Shown: positions 1 to 7,528, numbered from the stretch's first letter. The stretch: 14,693 nucleotides of DNA from Gammaproteobacteria bacterium UBA2810 (GCA_002351705.1 DEHC01000079.1:1-14693), one strand, 5' to 3'. The notes: generated by a model from the sequence alone, not told the origin. Translations and numbers: made by a program.

Positions 1-648
1 GCGGGGCTCCTCCTGAGGCGCGGAATAAGCGAGAAGCTCAAGCTCGCTATACTCGACGCCATGGGCCTCTCGGCCTTCGGCATCGGCATCCACTCTCTCG
101 TGAACGGCATGGACCAAAGCGGCTACCCGGTGCTCTTCATCGTGTCGCTCGCCATAGGCGCTCTTATCGGGAACTGGATTGACTTCAAGTCAAGACTTGA
201 GAAGCTCGTAGCAAGGTTCCAGGGCAACGGCAGCGGCGGATCATTCAGCCTTGACGGCCTCATCACCGCGTTTCTCATTTTCTGCGTCGGGCCCCTTGCG
301 ATCCTCGGGCCCATCAAGAGCGCCCTCGAGAACGACGGAACCCTCATCTACACCAACGCGGTGCTTGATCTCGTCACCTCGGCGATACTTGCAGCGTCAT
401 TCGGGAAATCCGTGATATTCGCATCGCCCATACTCTTCCTCTGGCAGGGTGCAATATACGTCTCGGCACTGCTCTTTATGAAAGGAACCAGTCCTGAGCT
501 TCTCAACGAGCTGAGCCTCACCGGAGGGTTCCTTATCATGGCAACCGGCCTTTCCATCCTGAAGATTAAGGATGTGAAAGTTATCAACCTTCTCCCCGCA
601 CTCGCTGTCCCTCCGGTTTTCTTTGCAGTTAGGGCCTTGTTTTCCTGA
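1..648 (+). CDS. DUF554 family membrane protein (YdfK/YqgA-like), 5'-truncated by the window edge
   Basis: The reading frame is open from base 1, so the true start lies outside the window; the first in-frame ATG at 61 is probably internal, because the 20 codons before it (Arg-Gly-Ile-Ser-Glu-Lys-Leu region) match the usual DUF554 N-terminal stretch. The protein is very hydrophobic, with about six membrane segments. The family-typical Cys-Val-Gly-Pro-x-Ala-Ile-Leu-Gly turn falls at about bases 274-311, followed by an Asp-rich helix and a Gly-Lys-Ser-Val-Ile-Phe segment. DUF554 proteins (E. coli YqgA, Bacillus YdfK) are inner-membrane proteins of unknown function, and no substrate can be inferred. 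The gene converges on the exporter gene, with only 29 bases between the two stop codons and no clear terminator in that gap. Family assignment is fairly secure; function is unknown. Confidence 0.85.
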   Translation, partial: AGLLLRRGISEKLKLAILDAMGLSAFGIGIHSLVNGMDQSGYPVLFIVSLAIGALIGNWIDFKSRLEKLVARFQGNGSGGSFSLDGLITAFLIFCVGPLAILGPIKSALENDGTLIYTNAVLDLVTSAILAASFGKSVIFASPILFLWQGAIYVSALLFMKGTSPELLNELSLTGGFLIMATGLSILKIKDVKVINLLPALAVPPVFFAVRALFS

Positions 649-677
649 CTGTGAAAGAACCGCAACCAGCTCTGCAG

Positions 678-2876
678 TCATCCATAAAGATCAAAGTCAT
701 TCCGCGATTTGAGGAAGAACGCTCCAGGGGAGAGCAGGAATATCATCAGGAGGCCTGAGGCCATTACGGTGCCGAAACCTGAAGCGATCCTGCTTGAGGA
801 GAAGGCGAGGAGGATGAAAGCTATCTCGGTCGTGGCGAAGGCAAGCAGCACGCTCGGGAAAATCTTGCCGATATCCTCGTCCACAGAGGCAAAGAAGACA
901 GTATAGTCAATGCCGATGCCGAAAAGCAGAATAAGCCCGACAAGCGAGAATACCGTGAAGCTCTGCCCGGTGAGCGAGAGAGTCTCCACGCTGAATAGCA
1001 TTCCTGCGGCAAGAGGCACCAGACAAGCTGCCATTAGCCTGAACCCGCCCGAGAACAGGATGAAGATCAGGGAGAGCGAGGCTCCCATCGCAAAGAAGCT
1101 GAGGAGCGATGACTTGATGTCACTCATGACATCAGCGAGTATGCCTGACATGTTCATACGCATGAGCCCGAGAGAGGTCATAGCCTTGTCGCACGCCTCA
1201 CTGCCTCCGTTGATTCTGACAAGCGCGGCGCAGCCCTCAAAACCGCAGTAAAGCTGGTCAGAGTACGGAGCGAACGTCTTGCTGGAGGCGACCGATGCCG
1301 GTGAGTGCACCTTGAAGTCAGGCTCTGTGACCCTTACACCGACCTGTTTCCAGAAAGTCCTGACCGCTGGCCACAGCTTCCTGAACTGCTCGATCTGCTC
1401 CTTCTGCTGATAGGTAGGCACCAGCCATATGGCTGGTGATGACCAGCTTCTCACCTGCCTGCTGCTCCTGAGCCTCCTGAGCTCCCTTTCTGTCTTCACC
1501 AGCTTCTCGGCAAGGCTTTCTATGCTTTCAGCCCTTACTGAGTATACTCTGGTCTTGTTTATCTCATTTATGACGTGCTGCCGGTCCTCCGCGCCTGCCG
1601 TGTATGTAGTTAGATCATCATTCGTCCTGAAGTTCATGAATGAGAAGCTCATCAGGACCACGGCAAGAGTTCCGAGAAGCGCCATGAGCCTGAACCAGCC
1701 AGTTCCCCTGATCCTGAGTGTCAACGGCGAGACGAAACCGGAGAACAACGGCGGAAAAAGAGCAGTGTTGATTAAGGATACCAGGAGCCCAGCAGCTGTT
1801 ATTATGCTCGTCTGGATAAGGATCTGGTTGAGCGTGAAGGCAAGAGCTGCAAACGACGCAAGAGTCGTTCCCAGGCTGAAAAGGAGTGACCGCACGAGCT
1901 GCTTCCTGCTCCCCCGGCACGCTCCGGCATAAATGCAATGGACCGGGTAGTCGGTGGCAAGGCCAATTACCGGCGAGGCCAGTAGCGCAGAGACTATATG
2001 AACAGATCCAGTAATCATGCAGCAGATCGCGCATCCCGCAATGCATGAGATCAGGACATTGATGGCCACATAAAGCACAGCCCTTACGGAGCGGAGCAGG
2101 AGCGCGGCCATGAGCAACGAGACAGTAATCGTGATGATAACTATTGTCCTTATCTCACTTATGCTCTGGTTCACTATTTTAAGCGAGCTGAACAGGTTGC
2201 CATGGTGCATTATGCCTATGCCGAGTTCGCCGTAGCGCCCCTCGATTTCCTCAATCTCTCCGGCAAGCAGCTTCTGGCGCTCAAGTGAGAGCCTGCTCCT
2301 TACCTGTCCGCGGAGGACATAATACCCGGCAGAGCTCTCCTCCCTGTAGCGTAGACCTTCCTTGATCCCGGAGTCAAAAACCTGATCCCTGATGATGCTC
2401 CGCTGCGCAAGGAACGGATCTTCCTTGATTTCCTTCAGCGACGGCGCTCCAAAAGGCAGGTAGAGCTGCGAGTAGAGGTAGTCGGTAAGCGCGTTTTCCG
2501 AGAGGAACACGTCAGGTATCGACACGCCGGTATACCTCATGCGGGCTGCCTGCGTGCTGAGGAAACGCTTTTCCTTCCCGCTGATGCGGCACTGCATTCT
2601 CAGTTCCCTGAGCTCTGCAAGCTCCGAGCAGATATTCGATGCAATTACAGCCGAGTCTGTCTGAACTTCAAATACGACTGTGCTCTCAAGTGTATTTATC
2701 ATCCTTGAGCGAAGCGCGGAATTTCTCTGGCTGACTTCCGACTGCATCAGGGATATGAGGCCTGAGCCGACCTGATCCGGATCGAAGGATCTGAAGCCCC
2801 AGACCACAGCCAGGATCAGGCACAGAAGATAGACAGCTCTAACGGCAGCCAGCCTGGAGCGCTTCCGGCTCATCAT
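678..2876 (-). CDS. MMPL/RND-superfamily predicted exporter (COG4258-like)
   Basis: The 732-residue inner-membrane protein has the RND/MMPL layout: one N-terminal membrane helix (about residues 11-27), a large periplasmic loop (about 30-240), five helices, a seventh helix, a second periplasmic loop and five final helices. The two halves carry paired Gly-x-x-x-Asp-Tyr motifs, at about residues 305-310 (Asp309-Tyr310) and 653-658 (Asp657-Tyr658), which in MmpL proteins belong to the proton-relay helices. Relatives are thought to move lipids or lipid-linked products out of the inner membrane using the proton gradient. The ATG at 2876 is preceded by GGAG at 7-base spacing; a second ATG follows at 2873. 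The start overlaps the LolA-like gene by 38 bases, implying translational coupling. Members of this type accompany LolA-like proteins in aryl polyene clusters. The substrate is not evident because no biosynthetic genes are present. Confidence 0.85.
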   Translation of the reverse strand: MMSRKRSRLAAVRAVYLLCLILAVVWGFRSFDPDQVGSGLISLMQSEVSQRNSALRSRMINTLESTVVFEVQTDSAVIASNICSELAELRELRMQCRISGKEKRFLSTQAARMRYTGVSIPDVFLSENALTDYLYSQLYLPFGAPSLKEIKEDPFLAQRSIIRDQVFDSGIKEGLRYREESSAGYYVLRGQVRSRLSLERQKLLAGEIEEIEGRYGELGIGIMHHGNLFSSLKIVNQSISEIRTIVIITITVSLLMAALLLRSVRAVLYVAINVLISCIAGCAICCMITGSVHIVSALLASPVIGLATDYPVHCIYAGACRGSRKQLVRSLLFSLGTTLASFAALAFTLNQILIQTSIITAAGLLVSLINTALFPPLFSGFVSPLTLRIRGTGWFRLMALLGTLAVVLMSFSFMNFRTNDDLTTYTAGAEDRQHVINEINKTRVYSVRAESIESLAEKLVKTERELRRLRSSRQVRSWSSPAIWLVPTYQQKEQIEQFRKLWPAVRTFWKQVGVRVTEPDFKVHSPASVASSKTFAPYSDQLYCGFEGCAALVRINGGSEACDKAMTSLGLMRMNMSGILADVMSDIKSSLLSFFAMGASLSLIFILFSGGFRLMAACLVPLAAGMLFSVETLSLTGQSFTVFSLVGLILLFGIGIDYTVFFASVDEDIGKIFPSVLLAFATTEIAFILLAFSSSRIASGFGTVMASGLLMIFLLSPGAFFLKSRNDFDLYG

Positions 2877-3819
2877 CTCTCTTCTCCGAATGGTTCTTGA
2901 ATGAAATCGTTGAAATCATATGACCGTCGCCCGCGTCCACCGACTCTATGGTATTGAGATATGAGGATCCGTAAAACCTTATGGGCCCCGACAGGGACTT
3001 GAACTCCTCCTCCGAAGGCTCGATGACAAATGTCCACCAGTCTCCTTTCTCGGAATGTGCGCTGAGACGGAAGACCTTCCAGGCGAAGTCAAGATCTCCC
3101 GTAAATATTGACGCTACTGCCTTGATGAAGAGTCCGTTCATGGTCTGCTGGTCAAGGAGCCGCTCCTCGCTCCTCCGCCCGTCAATCGTGATGATGAACG
3201 TGCTGAGTGCCGAGTCTATCCGGTAAGTTATCGGCACGGGCTTCTCGACAAGGAAGCAGATGACGGATCCGTCAATCTTGAGATACCCTGACGACTCCTT
3301 TCGGACAGAGCCAGGCGATGAGACCTGCCTGAACTCTGCGAACACGTAAGGCTTCCTGAGCTTATGGAAAATGATGCTGGCGGCCGGAGGCAGCTTCTGT
3401 CTGCTCTCCTCGACTCCCGGGAAACTGAAGAGCTCGCTGCCTGCAGCCGCATCCACTACAGTGCCGCCTTCTGTTTTGTTTATGGAAAAGTTCCCTGAGG
3501 CACTTTTCTGCTTTTCTCCGGACTCTGTTGAGCTGGCAGCGGGCGACCTGGTGCCTGCTGTTCCCCTCACAGATGAATGCACGACACCTGGCGCCGCGGA
3601 GTCAGCCGCGGCTCCCTGCTCTGCAGGTGCGGCCCGGACCTTGGCCGAATGCCCTGTCACCTCCCCTCCCGCATTTCCGGAATTGACTGCGCCGCCCTCT
3701 GCCCAGGCAACGCTCAACAGCAGGGAAGAGGCAATGGATACAGATCTGAGGACAGCTCCGGCATGCAGGCGGATCATCCTGAGACAGGCCCAGCATTCCA
3801 TGCTACTCAAGCAGCTCAT
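2839..3819 (-). CDS. LolA-like periplasmic lipoprotein/lipid carrier with a long low-complexity linker
   Basis: I chose the ATG at 3819 because an AAGGG ribosome site lies 8 bases upstream, giving 326 residues; ATG 3777 or GTG 3861 are alternatives. A hydrophobic stretch ending Ala-Trp-Ala-Glu (about residues 20-42) looks like a cleavable signal peptide. About 80-100 residues rich in Ala, Ser, Gly and Glu follow, with no recognisable fold. The C-terminal roughly 190 residues resemble LolA/LolA-like domains: an early Ala-Glu-Phe-Arg-Gln segment, a Ser-Gly-Tyr-Leu strand, a Leu-Asp-Gln-Gln helix region and repeated beta strands. LolA proper carries lipoproteins across the periplasm and is about 200 residues, so this is a longer and divergent member. 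It overlaps the preceding DUF2786 gene by 17 bases and the exporter by 38 bases, so the three are probably co-transcribed. A role delivering or accepting a hydrophobic cargo for the exporter is inference. Confidence 0.72.
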   Translation of the reverse strand: MSCLSSMECWACLRMIRLHAGAVLRSVSIASSLLLSVAWAEGGAVNSGNAGGEVTGHSAKVRAAPAEQGAAADSAAPGVVHSSVRGTAGTRSPAASSTESGEKQKSASGNFSINKTEGGTVVDAAAGSELFSFPGVEESRQKLPPAASIIFHKLRKPYVFAEFRQVSSPGSVRKESSGYLKIDGSVICFLVEKPVPITYRIDSALSTFIITIDGRRSEERLLDQQTMNGLFIKAVASIFTGDLDFAWKVFRLSAHSEKGDWWTFVIEPSEEEFKSLSGPIRFYGSSYLNTIESVDAGDGHMISTISFKNHSEKRDDEPEALQAGCR

Positions 3820-4570
3820 GATCGATGCCCTTAACTCCCCTGAAAAGTGAGATGCTGTCACGCCCGTTCGCCACGCCGCTGCGGTAGGCCGAGGCCTCGG
3901 CGCTGTTCACATAGCGCCTCCTGCTCCTTATCGCACGCTGGCTGTACCTGCCCTTGTACTCCTCAATCAGGAGCCGCTCATTGTCACCGACCGCGAACTT
4001 CGTTACCTTATCGCTTATTGCCTCAAGCCAGCCTGACATATAGAATGCGACCTGCTTTCTGGTATTGGTGTTGATGAGACGGCTGACAATGGTATCGAGA
4101 TCTATGAAAAGATCCATGCCGTATCTGCGCTTAAGCCCAGGGAGGCTCTCCATGACAGAGGACTTTACCTTGTTTCTGATTTCCTTCGAGGCGTCCTTCT
4201 TGACGTTCGCAGCCTCCCTGGAGAGTATGGTGAAGACATACACGGCAGATTCAAGTCTGTCCTTCGGGCCAATGAAGATAATTGTCCGGAATCCTCCTGA
4301 GGTCTGATCCGACATCAGATAGTCAAGCCCGAAGGCATTCGCTATGATCATGCCAAGCCTGATGGAAAGCCTCCGCTCCCTGAGGGGCGAGAGCACGTCG
4401 GCCCGCTCCTCGCCGATGTCGCTGAGCATCACCTCCTTCACCGTGAGGTTGTTCCTCTGCATCAGCTTCTGGGCCTGGCTCAGGGCGACGGCTGCCTCGT
4501 TGGGGTTCGCGGAATGGCTGAGGGCCATGAGCTTCTTTATTCTTTCGAGAACATCATCCTTTGTCTTCAT
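3803..4570 (-). CDS. DUF2786 domain-containing protein
   Basis: I chose the ATG at 4570, giving 255 residues, because the DUF2786 domain starts right there (Asp-Val-Leu-Glu-Arg-Ile-Lys-Lys-Leu, then Ala-Asn-Pro-Asn-Glu-Ala, residues about 5-48); upstream in-frame codons encode Arg/Ser-rich sequence that looks non-coding. The family feature is a short helical N-terminal domain with Asn-x-Asn-Glu-Ala and a Met-Gln-Arg-Asn-Asn-Leu turn. A longer alpha/beta region follows, ending in a basic Arg-Ser-Arg-Arg-Arg patch and an Ala-Tyr-Arg-Ser-Gly-x-Ala-Asn-Gly-Arg motif near the C-terminus (about 228-240). Such proteins are common in phages, plasmids and scattered chromosomes and have no established function. 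The basic tail would allow nucleic-acid contact, but that is a guess. No signal peptide is seen, so it is cytoplasmic. It is the first gene of a unit with two envelope genes, an unexpected pairing. The ribosome site is weak (AGGG, distant). Confidence 0.82.
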   Translation of the reverse strand: MKTKDDVLERIKKLMALSHSANPNEAAVALSQAQKLMQRNNLTVKEVMLSDIGEERADVLSPLRERRLSIRLGMIIANAFGLDYLMSDQTSGGFRTIIFIGPKDRLESAVYVFTILSREAANVKKDASKEIRNKVKSSVMESLPGLKRRYGMDLFIDLDTIVSRLINTNTRKQVAFYMSGWLEAISDKVTKFAVGDNERLLIEEYKGRYSQRAIRSRRRYVNSAEASAYRSGVANGRDSISLFRGVKGIDHELLE

Positions 4571-4604
4571 AGCCTGGTCCCTGGTAAAACGTAAAATGCC
4601 TGAA

Positions 4605-4619
4605 CGGCAGACACTGCCG
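4605..4619 (-). promoter_or_regulatory. 15-bp palindrome (CGGCAG-N3-CTGCCG), operator candidate before the DUF2786 gene
   Basis: Six-base arms CGGCAG and CTGCCG are perfectly complementary around a 3-base centre. The element sits about 35 bases before the chosen start and 8 bases downstream of the candidate -10 box, at the expected transcription start. A repressor site is the simplest reading; a small hairpin at the mRNA 5' end is the alternative. It does not match the LexA consensus. Confidence 0.4.
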
Positions 4620-4626
4620 CGGTGGG

Positions 4627-4655
4627 ATTTTAGCAGAAAAGCGGGGCTCTTCAGA
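4627..4655 (-). promoter_or_regulatory. Candidate sigma70 promoter with extended -10 for the DUF2786-LolA-exporter unit
   Basis: Read on the minus strand, TGC-TAAAAT (4635 down to 4627) is a good extended -10 element. The -35 position 17 bases upstream holds only TCTGAA, a poor match, which is tolerable with an extended -10. It would give a leader of about 50 bases. Nothing better is seen between the clpB terminator and the DUF2786 start. Confidence 0.4.
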
Positions 4656-4736
4656 CAGCCGCGGCAAAACTTACGCAGAACGCGGCCGCCCGCTCTGCGG
4701 CACGCATGCTGAGTGAGGGCTTCCCGGAAAGCAAAG

Positions 4737-4764
4737 AAGGCCGGCAGCCTTCGCTGCCGGCCTT
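4737..4764 (-). terminator. Intrinsic terminator after clpB
   Basis: A perfect 12-bp inverted repeat (AAGGCCGGCAGC / GCTGCCGGCCTT) encloses a 4-base loop. On the minus strand it is followed by a T-rich stretch (TTCTTTGCTTT), as expected for a rho-independent terminator 39 bases past the clpB stop. A smaller hairpin (GCCGGA/TCCGGC, 4778-4793) lies between it and the stop codon. It separates the rluD-pgeF-clpB block from the DUF2786 unit. Confidence 0.85.
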
Positions 4765-4802
4765 TGCGTGCCGTACTGCCGGAGCTCTCCGGCGGCGGCT
4801 CC

Positions 4803-7373
4803 TTACTTGTAGGTGAGCTCGCCGTTCGAGAAGCCGAGCGTGATGAGCCTGCCCGGTACAATCTTCCCGCCCAGGATAAGGCTTGCGAGAGGATCCTCCA
4901 GGTGATCCTGGATAGCCCTCCTCAGCGGCCTTGCGCCGAATGCCGGATCGAAGCCGACCTCCGAGAGGTATTCCCAGACGGTGTCGTCGAACTCCAGATG
5001 GTATCCCATGCCGGCAAGCCTGTCGAGGAGAGTCTTGAGCTGGATCTTCGAAATCTGCTTGATCTGCTCGAGACCGAGCGAGTGGAAGTATACGATATCA
5101 TCAATCCTGTTGAGGAACTCAGGCCTGAAGTGTGACTTGAGCACCCCGTCAAGCTCCTTCTTAATCTCATCCTCGCTCTTCTGCTGCGACTCCCTCTGGA
5201 TGATGTCGGAGCCGAGGTTCGAGGTCATGATGATGATCGTGTTCTTGAAGTCGACCGTCTGTCCCTGGCCGTCAGTCAGGCGTCCGTCATCGAGGACCTG
5301 GAGCAGGATGTTGAACACATCGGGGTGCGCCTTCTCAATCTCGTCGAAGAGCACGACCGAGTAGGGTCTGCGCTTTACCGCCTCGGTGAGCTGGCCGCCC
5401 TCCTCATAGCCGATGTATCCGGGATCCGCGCCGACGAGCCTCGAGACCGAGTACTTCTCCATGTACTCCGACATGTCAATTCTCACAATCGACTTCTCGG
5501 TGTTGAAGAGAAGATCCGCAAGCGCCTTGCAGAGCTCGGTCTTGCCGACGCCGGTCGGTCCCATGAAGAGGAACGACCCGATCGGGCGGTTGGGATCCGA
5601 GAGTCCCGCACGGCTTCTCCTGATCGCGTCGGATATGGCCTTCACAGCCTCATCCTGCCCGACGACTCTCTTGTGGAGCTGGTCCTCCATGTGGAGAAGC
5701 TTCTCCTTCTCGCCCTGGAGCATCTTCGAGACCGGAATGCCGGTTGCCCTCGAGACGACGTCCGCAATGTCGGCATCAGTCACCTTGTTGTGGAGGAGCG
5801 TCTCGCCGTTCAGATCCGCGTCATTGCTCTGCTTGAGCTTCTTCTCGAGATCAGGGATTACGCCGTACTGCAGCCTCCCCATCTCGTTGAGATCGCCCGC
5901 TCTCTGCGCCCTCTGGAACTCAAGCATCGCGTCGTCAAGCTCCTTCTTGAGGTCCTTGGAGCCTGAGAGCGCTGCCTTCTCGACCTTCCACCTCTCGTTG
6001 AGGGCCTGAGACTCCTTCTCTCCCTTTTCAATCTCGGCTGTAATGTCGCTGTAGCGCTTCCTGCTCGCGTCATCAGTCTCGTTCTTCAGGGCCTGCTGCT
6101 CCATCTTGAGCTGTATAAGGCGGCGGTCGAGGCGGTCAAGCTTCTCGGGCTTCGAGTCCATCTGCAGCCTGATGCTGGCGGCGGCCTCGTCGATAAGGTC
6201 GATTGCCTTGTCCGGGAGCTTCCTGTCAGTGATGTAGCGGTTCGAGAGCGTTGCCGCGGCAACAAGCGCCGGATCGGTTATCTGCACATTGTGGTGCAGC
6301 TCGTAGCGCTTCTGGAGGCCGCGGAGGATCGCGATGGTGCTCTCCACGCTCGGCTCGCCGACAAAGACCTTCTGGAACCTGCGCTCCAGGGCCGGATCCT
6401 TCTCGATGTACTTGTGGTACTCGTCAAGGGTCGTGGCGCCGATGCAGTGGAGATCGCCGCGGGCAAGCGCAGGCTTGAGCATGTTGCCGGCGTCAAGCGC
6501 GCCGTCAGACTTGCCTGCGCCGACCACGGTATGGATCTCGTCGATGAAGAGGATGACCTTGCCCTGCTGCTTCTTGAGCTCGTTGAGGACGGCCTTCAGC
6601 CTCTCCTCGAACTCGCCGCGGTACTTGGCGCCCGCGATGAGCCCGCCCATGTCGAGGGAGAGGAGCCTCTTGCCCTTGAGTCCCTCGGGCACTTCCTTAT
6701 TGACGATTCTCTGGGCAAGTCCCTCGACGATCGCGGTCTTGCCGACGCCCGGCTCGCCGATGAGGACCGGGTTGTTCTTGGTCCTTCTCTGGAGGACCTG
6801 CATGGTGCGCCTGATTTCCTCGTCGCGCCCGATGACCGGATCGAGAGATCCTTTCTCTGCCTGCGCGGTCACGTCGATGCAGAATTTCGCGAGGGCTCCC
6901 CTCTTCTGCTCGGCGTTCTGATCATCCACGCTGTCGCCGTTTCTCATTTTGTTGATCGCTTCCCTCACTCTGTTCTCGTCAAGGCCGTATTTCTTCATGA
7001 TCTGCCCGAGCGCGTCACGATCGAACACTGCCGCGAGGACGAAAAGCTCCGACGCGATGTACTGATCCTTGAGCTTTACCGAGAACTTCTCGCAGAGCCC
7101 GAGGAGGTTCTGGAGCTGTGACGAGAACTGTACGTTTGCGCCGACCCCGCTTACCTGCGGGAGGCTCCTGATTTTCGCGTCAATGTCATTCTCGAAGGCA
7201 TCCAGGTCAGTCCCGAGCATTCTGAGCAGCGCGACGACAGATCCCTCCTTCTGCTGGAGGAAGGCCTTCATCACATGCACCGGCTCGATAAACTGGTTGT
7301 CGTTGCCGAGCGCCTGCCTCTGCGCGTCATTGAGCGCGTCAAGGAAGCCGCTCGTAAAATTATCCATATTCAT
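4803..7373 (-). CDS. clpB: ATP-dependent protein disaggregase ClpB
   Basis: This cytoplasmic AAA+ hexamer threads aggregated proteins through its pore, working with the DnaK system after heat stress. The 856 residues match the usual length (857 in E. coli). Domains in order: Clp N domain (about 1-145), first ATPase with Walker A GEPGVGKT at 206-213 and Walker B ending Asp-Glu at about 273-279, the coiled-coil middle domain (about 410-525) characteristic of ClpB and absent from ClpA, then the second ATPase with Walker A GPTGVGKT near 605 and a sensor-rich C-terminal domain. The start at 7373 follows AAGGGAGA at good spacing, and Met-Asn-Met-Asp-Asn-Phe aligns with known ClpB starts; an upstream in-frame start at 7433 gives a non-family extension. 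It is third in a rluD-pgeF-clpB order shared with E. coli, with its own heat-shock-like promoter and a strong terminator. Confidence 0.98.
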   Translation of the reverse strand: MNMDNFTSGFLDALNDAQRQALGNDNQFIEPVHVMKAFLQQKEGSVVALLRMLGTDLDAFENDIDAKIRSLPQVSGVGANVQFSSQLQNLLGLCEKFSVKLKDQYIASELFVLAAVFDRDALGQIMKKYGLDENRVREAINKMRNGDSVDDQNAEQKRGALAKFCIDVTAQAEKGSLDPVIGRDEEIRRTMQVLQRRTKNNPVLIGEPGVGKTAIVEGLAQRIVNKEVPEGLKGKRLLSLDMGGLIAGAKYRGEFEERLKAVLNELKKQQGKVILFIDEIHTVVGAGKSDGALDAGNMLKPALARGDLHCIGATTLDEYHKYIEKDPALERRFQKVFVGEPSVESTIAILRGLQKRYELHHNVQITDPALVAAATLSNRYITDRKLPDKAIDLIDEAAASIRLQMDSKPEKLDRLDRRLIQLKMEQQALKNETDDASRKRYSDITAEIEKGEKESQALNERWKVEKAALSGSKDLKKELDDAMLEFQRAQRAGDLNEMGRLQYGVIPDLEKKLKQSNDADLNGETLLHNKVTDADIADVVSRATGIPVSKMLQGEKEKLLHMEDQLHKRVVGQDEAVKAISDAIRRSRAGLSDPNRPIGSFLFMGPTGVGKTELCKALADLLFNTEKSIVRIDMSEYMEKYSVSRLVGADPGYIGYEEGGQLTEAVKRRPYSVVLFDEIEKAHPDVFNILLQVLDDGRLTDGQGQTVDFKNTIIIMTSNLGSDIIQRESQQKSEDEIKKELDGVLKSHFRPEFLNRIDDIVYFHSLGLEQIKQISKIQLKTLLDRLAGMGYHLEFDDTVWEYLSEVGFDPAFGARPLRRAIQDHLEDPLASLILGGKIVPGRLITLGFSNGELTYK

Positions 7374-7405
7374 ATTCTGTCTCCCTTTGTTTCTTCTAGG
7401 GAGAT

Positions 7406-7434
7406 ATATGGTGGCAGGGACACCCTTTAGCAAG
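7406..7434 (-). promoter_or_regulatory. Candidate sigma32 (RpoH) heat-shock promoter of clpB
   Basis: On the minus strand, CTTGCTA (7434-7428; consensus CTTGAAA, 5 of 7) is followed after 14 bases by CACCATAT (7413-7406; consensus CCCCATnT, 6 of 7 defined bases). The spacing is typical for sigma32. Transcription would start near 7399, about 26 bases before the clpB ATG. This agrees with clpB being a sigma32 gene in gammaproteobacteria. Confidence 0.62.
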
Positions 7435-7437
7435 AAG

Positions 7438-7459
7438 GAGGATTAAATTTTTACTCCTC
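7438..7459 (-). repeat. Imperfect AT-centred palindrome upstream of the clpB promoter
   Basis: Arms GAGGA (7438-7442) and TCCTC (7455-7459) flank an AT-rich, nearly self-complementary centre. It ends a few bases upstream of the candidate sigma32 -35 box. It has no T-run and does not resemble CIRCE, so it could be a regulator site, an UP-like element or chance. Confidence 0.25.
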
Positions 7460-7492
7460 TGATGCCAGGGTGAATGTCAGGGGAAATGCCGG

Positions 7493-7520
7493 CTGCGGCC
7501 GGGAACAGCGCAGGCCGCAG
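7493..7520 (-). repeat. Stem-loop between pgeF and clpB
   Basis: A perfect 8-bp GC-rich inverted repeat, CTGCGGCC (7493-7500) and GGCCGCAG (7513-7520), encloses a 12-base loop 9 bases past the pgeF stop. No T-run follows on the minus strand, so it is not a standard terminator. It may slow read-through or protect the 3' end of a rluD-pgeF message. Confidence 0.4.
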
Positions 7521-7528
7521 GGATGGGG

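Noticed and set aside
647..679. Terminator between the convergent DUF554 and exporter genes
   Set aside because: Only a 5-bp GACTG/CAGTC pair with a 23-base loop and no T-run is present, too weak to call.
3371..3850. A 159-codon plus-strand frame opposite the LolA-like gene
   Set aside because: Its Ala/Pro/Ser-rich composition reflects the complement of the low-complexity linker; no domain or start signal supports it.
4605..4619. LexA (SOS) box reading of the palindrome
   Set aside because: The arms are CGGCAG/CTGCCG with a 3-base centre; the LexA consensus CTGT-N8-ACAG does not fit.
4571..4861. N-terminal extension of the DUF2786 protein to an in-frame start at 4861
   Set aside because: The extension is Arg/Ser-rich, runs through the clpB terminator and overlaps the end of clpB, while the conserved domain begins at the ATG at 4570.
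6291..7121. A 276-codon plus-strand open frame inside clpB
   Set aside because: It is antisense to conserved ClpB coding sequence, with Leu/Asp/Glu-rich composition typical of shadow frames and no ribosome site.
7438..7459. CIRCE/HrcA element upstream of clpB
   Set aside because: The arms GAGGA/TCCTC and spacing do not match TTAGCACTC-N9-GAGTGCTAA.
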